The notes under the pieces are model-generated. The model saw only the letters and a program-made list of their open reading frames with translations, was not told the origin of the DNA and did no database searches. Shown in pieces: positions 29,651-42,138 of a DNA stretch of 64,000 nucleotides. Position numbers and translations under genes: made by a program. Each line of letters starts with the position of its first letter. Position 1 is the first letter of the stretch. This stretch comes from Paralvinella palmiformis. Lineage: Eukaryota > Annelida > Polychaeta > Terebellida > Alvinellidae. The DNA lies in assembly GCA_025642065.1 (NCBI GenBank), contig JAODUP010000277.1:152501-216500 (forward strand). Direction: 5' to 3'.

Positions 29651-30487
29651 AAAAATGGTTAAAATTATTAGAAAACGAACAGATGGATCATGGAGGGATA
29701 TTTATTATTATGTACTTGTCTGCAATGTTGCACTGGTTATTGTAATTAATTGATTTAACCTCCATAAATGAAGGAACATAGGTGATAAAACATTCATAAT
29801 AATGATGCATGATGTGTGTTTAAACAAATGGAATCAATAGAATCATGATTTTCCACAGAAGGTCAAGAGGGAAAGCAAATTGTTATGTCATATTAATTGC
29901 AATCAATCACAAAACAGCCACACACTAAACACAGAACTGCTGAAACTAACAAAAGAAACAATGCATATCAATATTTTTGCCAATAGTTAATATTATTGTT
30001 AGAAACATTATAAATACACATTATTTACAAAGTAAAACTATACAACACTATCCATCAAGTTAAATACATATCAGTAATATTCATTGAACATAATATAAAA
30101 GAAATGTTTGCTTTTTATATGAAAATTATTATTATCTGCGAAGGACATAAACACACATGCTGATAATATTTAGCATCAAACATTTAATACAAAAGAAATT
30201 ATTTATTATGTATGTGTGTGTATATGTATCTCTATAAAATATGTAATGAATAGATATATAATTGAATATCTTAACCCTGAACCGTATAAAACATTACATG
30301 GACTCCTATTTGCGCATGTGGACGTTATGCTTTACGTTATTATATGATCTGTTCTTGCAGTACCACTGCTCCTCACAGATATGATGGCATACATGAGATA
30401 TGCTGAGAAGTATTGTGGGCTTGGAAAATTAATGCTGATAACATTTAGCATTAAGCATTTAATATAAATGAAATAATTTATTACCAA

Positions 30488-30590
30488 GGGTGACGTGTCC
30501 ATTTTTGCAAGGGTGACGTGTCCATCGGGGCGACGTGTCCATCGGGGTGAACTTGTAAAGGTGGTGAGGTGTCCATTAACCAGGTTTAGA
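30488..30590. repeat. Short tandem repeat GGGTGACGTGTCCAT
   Basis: Four decaying units of about 15-30 bases share GACGTGTCCATC (the last reads GAGGTGTCCATT). They sit just beyond the end of the minus-strand LINE coding remnant at 30620 and may be part of its 3' UTR. Confidence 0.7.
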
Positions 30591-30614
30591 AGGTAATCAG
30601 GATACCAAAATACA

Positions 30615-31260
30615 AAATATCAGGCTGAGCCTGTCTGATATTCCACTCTATAGAGTCTACACCTATGGTACCACATATCTCATTGCCTGCCACTGTTTAT
30701 CAAGCCTAGTTTTAAACAGAATGAGAGTAGTGGCTGCAGCAGTTTCTTAAGAGAGTGAATTGCAGTCTTGGACTATTCTTTGGCTGAACACGTTCTTATG
30801 AACTTCAAGCCTACTGTGATGTACAAGTAACTTGTCCTGGTGCCCCCTGGTATATCATCCCTCAGCTCTGAGAAAGAATATATCAGGATCAAGCAGATTT
30901 AATCCATTCATGATTTTGAACACCTGGATCAGATCTCCACGATGACATCTGAAATCCAGTGATGGTAATTTAAGGGCTTGTAATATTTCCTCACATGGTA
31001 GATTTTTCAGATGTGGGACCAACTTAGTAGTGTGTCTCTGTAGCTTCTCAATTTCTAACTTATTGATCAGATGTCTGGGATGCCATATAATATTCCCATA
31101 CTCTAGGTGGAGCCTGATAAGGGTTGTGAATAACCTCGGTAGAGTCTCCTTCATCTATACAAGAGAAAGCCAATCTGATGAGCCCAAGTAATCTACTGGC
31201 TTTGTTTACTGCATAGCACACATGATCACAGAACTTTAGGGTGTCATCGACAGTAAATTA
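30615..31260 (-). mobile_element. CR1-type LINE, C-terminal reverse transcriptase remnant
   Basis: Minus-strand frames give KASRLLGLIRLAF, then after a frameshift near 31155 HLEYGNIIWHPRHLINKLEI, LQRHTTKLVPHLKNLPCEEI, RCHRGDLIQVFKIMNGLN, and after further breaks FKTRLDKQW. This order is the usual thumb/C-terminal end of CR1/jockey-clade ORF2. It is broken and not functional. Confidence 0.9.
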
Positions 31261-31549
31261 GTTGCCATAATATATTATCCACACACCATGACATATCGCA
31301 TACATAGTCATTGCCATGGGCTATGTCAGTATGTGAATGTGAAAATAAAGTTAATATCCTTGTGAATTTGTCCCTCTCATATATAGAGAGAGGATATTCA
31401 GATTTTTGAGGATTTTGATTTGCAGATATAAAATAAACAAATTATGGACTATTCGCCCTTGGGTGCATTAACCCTAGATATAGAAAGAATATTTGCCCCC
31501 TAATAAAAGGGTCCATTCAACCTTGTTGTGTTACATAATAAATGTATAC

Positions 31550-31605
<56 letters not shown>

Positions 31606-31606
<1 letters not shown>

Positions 31607-32324
31607 AGTCGGGCCCGTAATAACACAGTCATTGGGGATCACAACCTGTTAAATGTGTTATAGGTGGACCGCAAAGCATGCCAGGTGCACTATCTGGGTG
31701 AGCAATATTAGGGAGTCCAATTTTTTTATTCACCTTGCTTTGCACCATTCATTAAGATTACATACAACTGTTTATTTCATAAAAGTAATTGTTTAATTAT
31801 TTGTTGACTTAAACATAAATGTTACCTCAGTGTTTGTGTGGAAAATAAAATGTTTCTGCAAAATTGGGCAAAAAGTAACAGCCTTCTTGGATTGGTGAAA
31901 TTCATCTGCCAGAAAATGTTTTTTTTACAGATGAAGGTATCAACTATATAAACCAATAAATGAACTTTTATAGGTGCATGTGTGCAAATAAACGTCCATG
32001 AAAATGTATTTGTTTGTGTTTCTGCTTTTGTAATGAAAACGTCGTATTTTACAGGGTTGTGATTGGGCTGTTTGTTTGGCTGATTGAGCCAAGGTGGTGT
32101 GTAATTAAGTTTGTGCGAAATAAATATATGCTTGAGTGTGTTGTGAATTACAAACTTTGAAAATCCGTTAAAATTATTTCAAAATATTTTATCAGTCAGT
32201 TGCAGATTCCATGCCATTTAGCATAAAAATGCTCTGTTGCAGATTCCACGATTCAGGGATCCAAGGTCTGACCATGTTTTATCTGATTTCATGTTATAAT
32301 GGACAACTATGTAACTGGGCCCGA

Positions 32325-32327
<3 letters not shown>
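31606..32327. mobile_element. Candidate pogo-like MITE (722 bp)
   Basis: Both ends read CAGTCGGGCCC inward (31606-31616; reverse complement of 32317-32327). They continue with weaker similarity and have TTATAGGTGG and TTATAATGG motifs, as in pogo/Tigger ends. It sits inside a (TA)n tract (31551-31604 and 32328-32364), which fits a TA target. No transposase frame was seen. Confidence 0.65.
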
Positions 32328-32364
<37 letters not shown>

Positions 32365-32367
<3 letters not shown>

Positions 32368-33025
32368 CACAGCTTCAATCATGGGTACACCCAATACCAC
32401 CTTCACAAGAAGTGTAATTTTACAAACACAAATTCACTCAGAAATCTTCTGATGATATGCATGTAAAGACATCATATGTGAGAACCAAGAAAAAGCAAAC
32501 TTAGCAGCGAGAATGAAAAACAAGGCCTTGTAATATGCAAAATAGATCGGAAATGGCGTCCATTTTGTTATATCATAACAATGGTTGGGGTTTATCTTAC
32601 TGTATTAATTCACCACAAACTGATGTTAAAATGTTAGCACATCAGGAGGACCTTTCTTTTAAATGTTCCTGGGGTTTGTTTGAACTTTTAACCTTTGCTT
32701 TTGTAACACCAAGGGCACAAAAAGTGTCTTCCACTCATCACCATTGGTGTCATAATTCTACCCTGACAACAGACAATGTATACAAGACTCTACAAAGCAA
32801 AATGCAGCAGAAGAGATGTTTTGTGATTTGCTTCAAAACATGTTTTGCACATGTTGATTGTTTTCGTTCACAAAACCTCAAGCTAAATACAATTATGGTT
32901 ATTTTTCTGTCACATGAGTGTAGTGTCCTATGCATGATGTGCAGAAGACAGCACACTGCATAAAATTATTTTGATTTTGACTTGTATGTAACACTTTGTG
33001 CACCCATGATTAAATCCATGTGCAC
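32365..33025. mobile_element. Candidate MITE with imperfect inverted ends
   Basis: The left end is GTGCACAGCTTCAATCATGG, and the right end in reverse complement is GTGCACATGGATTTAATCAT. These are imperfect inverted repeats sharing AATCATGGGTRCAC. It directly abuts the TA tract that borders the previous element. Coding potential is not convincing. Confidence 0.45.
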
Positions 33026-33032
33026 ACACACA

Positions 33033-33176
33033 CATATAAGTGGGCTGAGTGACCCCCAAAGGTAATGAATCGAAGTCAAAGATGAAACACCCTTCAAATA
33101 TGCCTACACCAAGATTTGAGCTTAGGTGGTAGTGATCTGTAGTCCAGTGCACTACAGACTACAGAGGTGCCCTCAT
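33033..33176 (-). repeat. tRNA-derived SINE, family A, diverged
   Basis: Minus-strand copy. The 3' end GGGCTGAGTGACCCCCAAAG lies at low coordinates and the decayed head GAGGGCACCTCTGTAGTCTG at the high end. Confidence 0.8.
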
Positions 33177-33355
33177 GTACATCACTGAGTTAATGTTAAA
33201 CGCTTGGTGTTTAGCTAGGATGAGTATATTATATAAGGTGAACATTCACATTGATTCACTTATATTAATGGTTATCTCATGCTGAATACATACCAGATAC
33301 AAAACCTGACTCTGCAACTTGAGATTACAGTATTGTGATACTTGTGAACTTCATA

Positions 33356-33499
33356 ATGTCTGGCAGAAAACATGATTGTGTGTGATTATACTTTGATAAA
33401 ACAAAGGTTGTGGGGAAAGCAATATTTCAGGCAAAGTGCAAGAAATGTGGCAAAGAAATGCAGGGACTTGTTGCCAGAATAAAAAAAAGTCTTATTTAA
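33356..33499 (+). pseudogene. hAT transposase N-terminal BED zinc-finger remnant
   Basis: The frame starts MSGRKHDCV, meets one TGA where the family has Trp, then reads LYFDKTKVVGKAIFQAKC and KKCGKEMQGLVARIKKSL before TAA. The CxxC pair and the EMQGLVAR block are typical of hAT-associated BED fingers. The second zinc pair (HxxxC) is lost. No downstream catalytic domain was seen. Confidence 0.75.
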
Positions 33500-34363
33500 A
33501 AACAAATTATGATTTTTTTTCCAATCCTGCATACTAATATATATTTGTACTTGCGCCAGTTTGTAACTGTGTCATGCAGTTCTTGGAGTATAGTCTAAAA
33601 TAGAGTCGTGATATTTTATGTATAACAATTATCATGGACGTCGACATTTAGTGGATGGTTAAGACTAACTACAAAGAGCTGGTGAATATTTTTTATTTAT
33701 TTACATCCTATTTATTTAGCACTCTTATCATAAACTATATAATGTTCAAAAGTGGCTTAAAATACAAGACAATACAAGACACCTAAAGTAAAAATTCATG
33801 TATTATAAGATGATCAGCTTACTGGCTTAGAAAATGAAGTCTTGCAGTAAAGCTATTCCTGCCAAACTGTATGGTCATGTGACTCGGTGTATTTGTATCA
33901 ACTTGTGATAAGTGCACTTGTGATTTATTCACAGTGACTGTGGTTATATACAGAATGTGGCACGTGGTGTAATTGTACAGGACAGGTGGCAATCTTCTGT
34001 GCTATAGGATATATCAGTGTGCGTACAGTTGTTAATGTAAATGTTTTCCACCCGTGATGTTTGGGTTTATTCGTCAATAAATCTGATCGGATATTTTGTA
34101 CCTTTAAAGTATTATTCATGTATGAAGATGAAGAACATTATTTCTAATAAATCTTGGATTATTTCTTCAACTTATAGCATATACATATACGAAGAGCATA
34201 TACATAGAATGACATAAATAATAGAACAGTTGGCCATATATTGTATTTTAATTCTAGTTAAAAGAAATTATTATAATCCTACTCTTATTACTGTTATTGT
34301 TGTTTTGAGTTTCTTTGGCCTTGATTTTAAGCAGCTTTGTTTTGGATTGAGGATCATCATAAA
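33500..34363. other. Intergenic AT-rich sequence, nothing recognised
   Basis: No repeat or coding similarity was identified. Confidence 0.4.
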
Positions 34364-34640
34364 AATAATAATAATAATGTATATTTAATAAAGCGCCCTT
34401 ACTAGCAGGAACCATTCAAAGGCGCTGAACAATCAATATGTAATATAATTTTACACCGAATAGTTTGTCTGTAAAAAAACCTGTAAGTGATTTAAAAGAT
34501 ATTTATCGGTGAAAGTGACCTTGAGCGGGTGTGTTTTTAGAACGGATTTAAAATTTTCAAGAGACGACGCATTTCACAATAGAATCCCGTACTCGCAGAT
34601 AAAAGGATAACCCATCGGCTTCTCTCAAAGCTACTGGTTC
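34364..34640. repeat. Unclassified interspersed repeat
   Basis: It starts at an (AAT)n run and contains AAAGCGCCCTTACTAGCAGG and TCAAAGGCGCTGAAC, a paired GCGC element reminiscent of the 3' end of family C, followed by AGAGACGACGCATTTCACAA. Dispersal is suspected, not shown, within this window. Confidence 0.35.
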
Positions 34641-34898
34641 GGAATATACATTTTATGTGATCTAAAATGAAGCATCGCCCCTTTGGAAACATGAAATGTT
34701 TTTGGTCAATGTTATTTTTAATGGATATTGTGTATATTTGGGGCATGTCTACTGACCGGCATTCTCCTAAACGATCGGGCACCATTGTCGGTGTTTTAAA
34801 TTTCCTTTATCGCCCCTCCCAGTGCACATGTGTTTTCCTTTTAACTACCATGCAAACAAGCGAACGACTCATATCCGTTGGGTATCTGTTATTTGAAT

Positions 34899-34914
34899 GT
34901 TTACCTGCGGCAAC
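34899..34914 (-). promoter_or_regulatory. Candidate RFX X-box in the CCDC13 upstream region
   Basis: Read on the minus strand, GTTGCCGCAGGTAAAC fits the X-box pattern GTNRCC-N(0-3)-RGYAAC with one mismatch at the last position. It lies about 930 bases upstream of the CCDC13 start codon, in a stretch (about 34740-35000) richer in CpG and unique sequence than its surroundings. The first, non-coding exon of CCDC13 must lie upstream of 35827. X-boxes are common at promoters of ciliary genes; use here is inference. Confidence 0.35.
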
Positions 34915-35543
34915 CATGACGACAAGACAACACCGTACAGCGATTGTTGGTAGGCAAGGCGGGCCAAGCTATAAGTTTGATTCTCACACACGATCTAGGA
35001 ACTCTTAGTAGTTGATGAGGCCATCGTGATCCTTGATTCATTGTCCATTTTATACATGTAAAACAATCTTGTATCAGACATAGAGTTTAAATTTCTGACT
35101 CACAATATTAGGAAATTGAAATAGTCACACTATAATTTCTTTAGTTGTCAGTTTTTTCTTCTCGTTTTATGGTTGTCCTTTAATACCGTTGCCCATATGA
35201 GCTTGATAATAATATGGTACATACATCATGTGATCTATTTATATTTTCTGAAACAAATAATTGCAAATATTTCATTCAGTAAAAACTACATTTAGATTGA
35301 AAATACAACCTTGGCTTGTTATTTTTGTTCATGATATTGGTTAGATGTAAATATTTATGCTTATATGCTACCAATACCAGTCCTGTTTATATTGCACTAC
35401 AGTAAAATGCATCTTGTGGCCACATTTCAAGGATCACCTGTACCTGTATTGCAGCCAAACTGTTCTGTGCCAAACATCCTTTTTTACAATGCAATGGTGA
35501 TGTAAATAGTGGCTTTCATGATGCTCACCCTCCCCCCTCTCTC

Positions 35544-35548
<5 letters not shown>

Positions 35549-35610
<62 letters not shown>
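35549..35610. repeat. (TA)n microsatellite
   Basis: About 31 TA units lie 216 bases upstream of the first CCDC13 coding exon. Confidence 0.95.
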
Positions 35611-35618
<8 letters not shown>

Positions 35619-35644
35619 TCACACACAATGACACTTAGCTAGCA

Positions 35645-35790
35645 CATTTATTAGAGTAGTGTGCTGCAAACCTTCATGTTATGAGCTTGAATCTGGCTCA
35701 TCTATGTTTTTGTGGGATTTATTTCCCTAGACAGAAGCCCCTTGACCATGTGTCCCACATGTGACCATCATTGAGGCTCAGTATATGGCT
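35645..35790 (+). repeat. tRNA-derived SINE, family E
   Basis: It shares GTGCTGCAAACCTTCATGTT, CTTGAATCTGGCTCAT, GTTTTTGTGGGATTTATTTC and TGAGGCTCA with the copy at 13955. It ends just upstream of the acceptor before the CCDC13 start codon. Confidence 0.75.
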
Positions 35791-35830
35791 GGATGCTAAT
35801 CAAATTCTCAACATGTTTGTTTACAGAACA

Positions 35831-38800
35831 ATGGAGGTATCAGGAAACCTGAAGCAGCAGTTTGAGCAGCTGCAGGAACACCAACAAAAGAAGCTGCAAA
35901 GACGTAAACAGCTTAAAGAGGAAAAGAACAAAATCGCCGAACAAACTTCGGGCACTAACACAGCTGTCAGCTCAGCATTTGGTGTCAGCGATGACCTTGA
36001 TCTGAAGGTGAGCTTCGCAAACAGCTTTAATATTCAGGTCTTAGTGTGAGATTTATGACATCTACCAATGTATGATGTTGTTTCGTATTTCTGAGATGAG
36101 TCATCTTGCTTGTTTATATAATATCAATCAGTTTGATTTGTTTTTGTCATTCTAGCTTGCGGAGCCATCAATGAGACAGAGTGCTATATATTCTGAAGAG
36201 CTGGTTGATCATTTGAATGATCAAATAAGGGTAAGAGTGATTTTGACACGAAGGCTAATCATCCTTCAATTGATTAAGAATTCTATGAGACGCTGCACTT
36301 TAGCAAAATTTTAATCTCTGAATCTGTGTGTAGAATATTCACCACAATTTCTTTAAGTTCAAAACGAGAATGAGACCTGTGGGCTTGGACATTGAATACT
36401 CTAAGTACCAGATAATTTGCAGTTGTCTGAAATAGGCGATAACCTAAAATATTTCCTGAACAGGATTAAGAATGAATTTTTCATGACTATTCAGAAAGCT
36501 AATCTTTGATGATTGCACTGATGTAAAATGTGCCATGCTTAAAATAGGCACATATCATGTCAAAATATTAATATAATAGTTTCCAATCACAGATTGTTGT
36601 GAATACTTTCATTAGTTTTTTAAAAAATATTTCACATACTTAGTCATACATTTGATATTTTCTATTTGTGCAAATTTTGAGAGTGAGAATAATAATTTTT
36701 AGCTAATCTGAGTGCATTTTTTTAAATTCCTTAACAACCATTTTTCTTTTATGTCAGGAGTTAAAAGATGAAACTGGACGTCTATATAAGCTACTCAGTG
36801 AGCGTGACCTGGAACTTCGACGCCTCCGCAAGAAGATGCAGGATCGTAACGTTGCTGAGGCAACAGCATCAGGTGGCGTTGGTAGTGATACAGCAGCACT
36901 GAAAATTGTGGAACTATCAAAGAAAGTCCGCGAGTTGACTGCAGAATTAGAGAGTGAGAAGACGAAATCTAAACAGCTCGGCAAGAAATGTCTAAATCTA
37001 GAAAATGAGGTAAGTGATTGAGGAGATAAAAGAATGGGTAATATTGTGAGATGTTTCTTATTCATTGTATTTTTATCTTGTGTAAGTGCTTATTAAAGTG
37101 TGTTAATTTTGTCACTAATTATTAAAGTGAGCCAGGGAGACTGTTTTTTGTTACTGTTTGCAGTATGTGAAAAGACACTGACATAGAGAATCATGATTTT
37201 TTACTTCAACCTTTGGATCATTCATCAGGGTTTTTAATACCTATGATTTTTCATGTTGAGATGTGTATGGTCTCATAATTGAGAAAGTATTATGCGTGTG
37301 TGTGTGTGGTTGTGTGTAGATCTGTCCATCTGCTATAATTTTTACATATTCTGTATATTAACAGCTTCAGATCCAGATGACTAACAGTGTCAACAATAAA
37401 TCTAATGGTACATCATCCGGAGCCAAAACATACCTAATGCAAGATATAGAAGACAGGGTTTGTATAGTTATTTTATTTATTACTATATAACATAGAAATC
37501 ACTATTCAGTCATAGTTTATGAGATTGTCACAGTTGATGATTGATGATCTTAGAAAGGTATATTTGGTGATTGCTGTAGTGATTACTGTGGTTATTGTAG
37601 TTGAACCCCCCCCCCCATATGATATATCATATGAAATTACAAATAACAAAAATAAATGTCATATCTGGGTCTCTGTCAATATAATATTAATAGTCTATTA
37701 ACTGTGAATTACTTTAGCATGAAGCATATTTACAGCAAAAAGATGTGAGCTAAATTTAAACTGAAATAGTTGATTGTTTAAATATCTAGCACACTTCAAG
37801 AAGGCAGTAATAGATTTGCTAAAAGTAAGAGTTAATAATGCTGTATGCAGACTCATGTATCTTGTCTGTGAATAATTAGAAAGGTAATAACAATTATGGC
37901 CTGGGTCAGGCTTTTAATCAGAAATGAGGTTATGGGAGTCCAACCTGCAGATTTTTGAAGAAAAAAAAATAACACGGTCACCTTTTTCATGTTCGGTCCA
38001 TTGGTCTTTTCCTCAGAATATTTGTAAAAATGTGTTATTTTACATATCAATTGGTGACATTCTTAGTGGCTGATATTAGTTTGTTCAGTTTCAGCTTTTT
38101 TTGTTGGTGCTGATATAGATAATGCATGTTGTACAGATAAAAGTGACTTTGAACTAACACACATTATCTATCTGTCCTTATAAAAGTTTACTTGTTCAGA
38201 TTTATTATCACCCGTCCATTTACATGGATATGAAGTTCTAGTTAAAAGCCCAACTTGAATGGTATTTATCTGTAGAGATAAGCTGTTATTATGGCTATTT
38301 GTCAATTAGTAGAAAAGGGTCAGGATAAGCTAAAACATGAACAGTTAGAGGTATTCTAGTAATGTTGTTGGTAACACATCGTGGTACACATTTCCAGGAT
38401 GGGATTAGAATCCTACTGTCACTTGTTGCTGCACAGTTTTATATCTGATCATATGATCTACCTTGAGAGCAACAGCTCAGACATGATCCAGGTGTGAGTA
38501 GCAATGAGGCTAAATTCAATGCTTGCTCACTCACTCACTCACTCACTCACTCACTCACATTGAGAGGTTATTTGTATAACAGGTCATTGCTTTATTCTTT
38601 TTCATTCTTCAGTAACAATGTTCTAAGATCTTTAAGAAATGTTATTTATATTTAAAACATGGTTTGTTATATCCCGAGAAAAGGTTATGGATTCTTAAAC
38701 TTGTGGCTCTTTACATCCCACATGCATTTCTCTCAGATATTATTGTTTTCGTTTGTTTAAGTCCATATCTAGAACAACTGGTTTAATAATAATAATAATA

Positions 38801-41800
38801 ACAACAGGGTTGGAAAAAAATAAGATTTAAAAAAAAAATTTAATCTGATTTAAAGAAACAACAAGACCTTTTTATATCTTTTTGATCTTTTAAAAATGAA
38901 AATCATTATTATGTTCACATATATATTATAGATCTATTTATAGTCCAGAAATATAGGTAATCGGTTCAACAGCATTGGTTTAACAGTTTGTATATGAACA
39001 CAAGTTTTCCTGCCTTGTCTGTTCCTCAGTTTGGAATGTACTATACTAAATGTAGTCACTTTGACTATGGAATTGTATTATCGATGAAAGCCACCATGAG
39101 TAATTCTGACTTCAGGATTCTAAAGCAGCATCAATTTCAGCACTAGACAGGCTAACATTAACTCAATAATCCCCTAAATGTATAGAAAAGATGTGGCTTC
39201 ACGTGTCAGATCATCCACAAATTCATCTAATTTACCACATGGAAGCAGAGTGGCTACTGTATGTGGCTTCACCTGTCACTCTGTTGTGTGGTTATAGAAG
39301 TAAAGGCTCATCTCCAGTTCGATGGGTGATTATCCAAATTAATGTGGGGGATGTCACATTCCAATTGGATATGCTGTGGTTATGAAGGTCCACTATACAG
39401 TGTATATGCTATATGTCTTGATAGCATGGATCTGTATTGTCATTAAAAAAAATAAAAACCACGTGATTTAAATCAAACAACCCTGAATAACAGTGGTCTG
39501 ATTGATAGTTTTTAATATGACTGGCTACCTCAATGATAGAGATACAGATGATATGGAAGTTAATATCTTCCAGTTGGATTTGGTACTCCAGTGGTTCAGT
39601 GATTAGAACAATGCACTGCAAAACTCTAGGTTGTGGGTTTGAATCCAACTCACACTTGTGTCTGTGGAATGTTTCCATAGTGAGTCTGCCCTGGGCCATG
39701 TGTCTGATGTGTGACCAATATCAAAGTAATTAAACATTTGGTCAAGTTTTGAATATATTTAGAATTCAGAATCATTTTAAATCCTATAGATGGTATATTT
39801 GAGAGTGAAAACCTTCTCAATACTACTGTCTGGCTGAATAAACAACACAAATTTGCAATATAATAGTGCTACAGGTGCATGTTAAGACCACAGCTCACAT
39901 ATGTCCTGATCGTAAGCACAGGATTCATATACTGTGAGAACAAAGACTTGGACTCATTTGCACTTGCTTATCTCTTCCCTGTACAATATGATGATGTTTT
40001 TTTTTCTCTCAATTTAGTGTTCCTTTTTTTATTTTACAGCAAACACTAGAAGCCAACCTGAAGATGACTCAAGAGAAGCTGAAACAGGCTGAGCTGAAGA
40101 TGGCAGAATTCCGTAACCAATCTCAGTCACTGAGACAGGAACTGAAAATGGCTAACAAAGTATGGATTGAAAAAAAGCATCGTTTGTCATGTGGACATAT
40201 AAAATAAAGTGAAATCAATTAATTCACCAGCTTTAATATTTTGCATCATACAAATAATTAAATAAATTGCAGTTCAAACTAATTAGCGATAAAATGTTTA
40301 TTTTAATATAATAATTAATATTAATAGTAAGTTATCTGTGATAGGAATTGATTGACAGCAGATTGTCTAAGAGTATCATTAAGTGACTGTATTATATCTA
40401 TAATGAACAGTCAGTTGTTTGTTAATATTATGTTTTATTTTTACAGGTCATTGGCCAGGAAGTTGGAGAGGGAGCCACTATACAGTCATTACTAAACGCA
40501 ACAAGTAGCTGGAGAGGTCGTGCTCAGCAGATTGTTACATTACAGAAAAAGGTATTTCGTTGTCGTCTAATACCTAAAAAAGTTCAATTTATGGAATAAG
40601 AATGTGTTGGGATTTGTCCAAGTGTAACTCATATTTATTTTTAGGTTTGTATTATATTGTACCTGACTGAAATTGAATTAATACTGAAGTAAACAAACCT
40701 GTCAGGTATCACTCAGCAGATCTTGTATTACCGTAATCATCGTGTATACAGTGCACTTTTTTACTGTTTGTTTCGGGAGTGCATGGTATACACCATAACT
40801 AAATGTGTCCAGTTTTTTAAAAGAAAATAAAAATTGACAGACTGATATATAATAAGGGGTGCACAGTATACGTGGAAGAATATGGTAAATAATGTATTTT
40901 ATTTGCTGTTAATGGATGGTTTAGGTTGAGTTGCTTAGCTTCTACACTGGAAGAAATGGCTGAGTGCTGACTGTATAGGGAAACAAATTTCACAAACACA
41001 GATATGAGTCAGATTCAAATACACAAGCTGAAGGTTTGCAGCACATTTAATAGATAGTGTATGGAAAACATTCACTTATTTATGATTATGCAATGTCTAT
41101 TTGTCACTTGACCTTTAGCTAACTATTACTGGCTTCAATATTTGATCTGCTTTCAGTCTATGTTTTAGCAGATGAAACTTGCTGTTACCTTATGTCCATT
41201 ACCCATCCTGGTAGCCAGCATTTTATTTATTCTTCCAGGTGATTTCGTAGTGATTTCAAATGAAAAGATAGCATAAATTCAACTTTGGATATTTCTTAAA
41301 ATCCTCTCTCAGGGCCTTCTTGCAGTTTTCCTCTGACACTTCAGGTTCATCTGAAGTCAAGTTACTTGGTTTTTGTTTCATTAGGAAGTTGTTATCATAT
41401 TTAGAGTTAGTTTGTCTTATAGTACAGCAGTGAATAAAGTTTTTAAATTAATTATCTTGGTGTACTGTAAAGAAATTCTTGATGTGATGAATATGGTCTT
41501 GATAGTTATAACAGTTGCTCAATTCCAATAAGACCCCAGACTCCTGATATTGATAGAAATGTGCTTCCCAAAATATTGATGTTACATGGCTTTTTGTTTT
41601 TATATATCAGTCAAATAAAATTACAGTAATTAGCATCATCGCCAACTTTCAAATTAAAAGTAGCAGTAAATACCAGCAGTTAATGCCAACAATTAATACC
41701 AGCAGGTGATCGGAGCAACACAGTGAAGATATAATAAGCTAATAATATCAGTTTTCAACAGGATTACAACGTTTATTCAACATTATATAGTTGTACCAAG

Positions 41801-42078
41801 TCATGAAATTAAACTACCAATAGTACAATATTGGGAAGGGGCATGTCAAAGACACAATGTTTATATTGAACACACATACACACACACATACACACAGTCT
41901 GTGTGCACAGGGGTGTTTTGATGGCACAGCGGTTAGAGCACTGTTCTCCAAACATCCATGTTGTAGGCTCAAATCCAGCTCATCCCTGTGCTTGTGTAAT
42001 GCGTTTCCGTAAGGTGTCACACCTCAGCCTTATGTCCCAGATATGATCAGTGGTGAGGCTGAACAACTCTGATCAACT

Positions 42079-42138
<60 letters not shown>

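Noticed and set aside
34667..35008. 113-codon plus-strand frame upstream of CCDC13
   Set aside because: No domain or conservation recognised; more likely promoter or 5' UTR sequence than a coding exon.
35434..35634. Open frames rich in Ile-Tyr (also 28012, 32211, 56465, 59183)
   Set aside because: They are translations of (TA)n microsatellites.
35771..35830. Earlier ATG for CCDC13
   Set aside because: The extra 20 codons lie upstream of a good acceptor (TTTGTTTACAG at 35816-35826) and are not conserved; the ATG at 35831 has a suitable context (AACAATGG).
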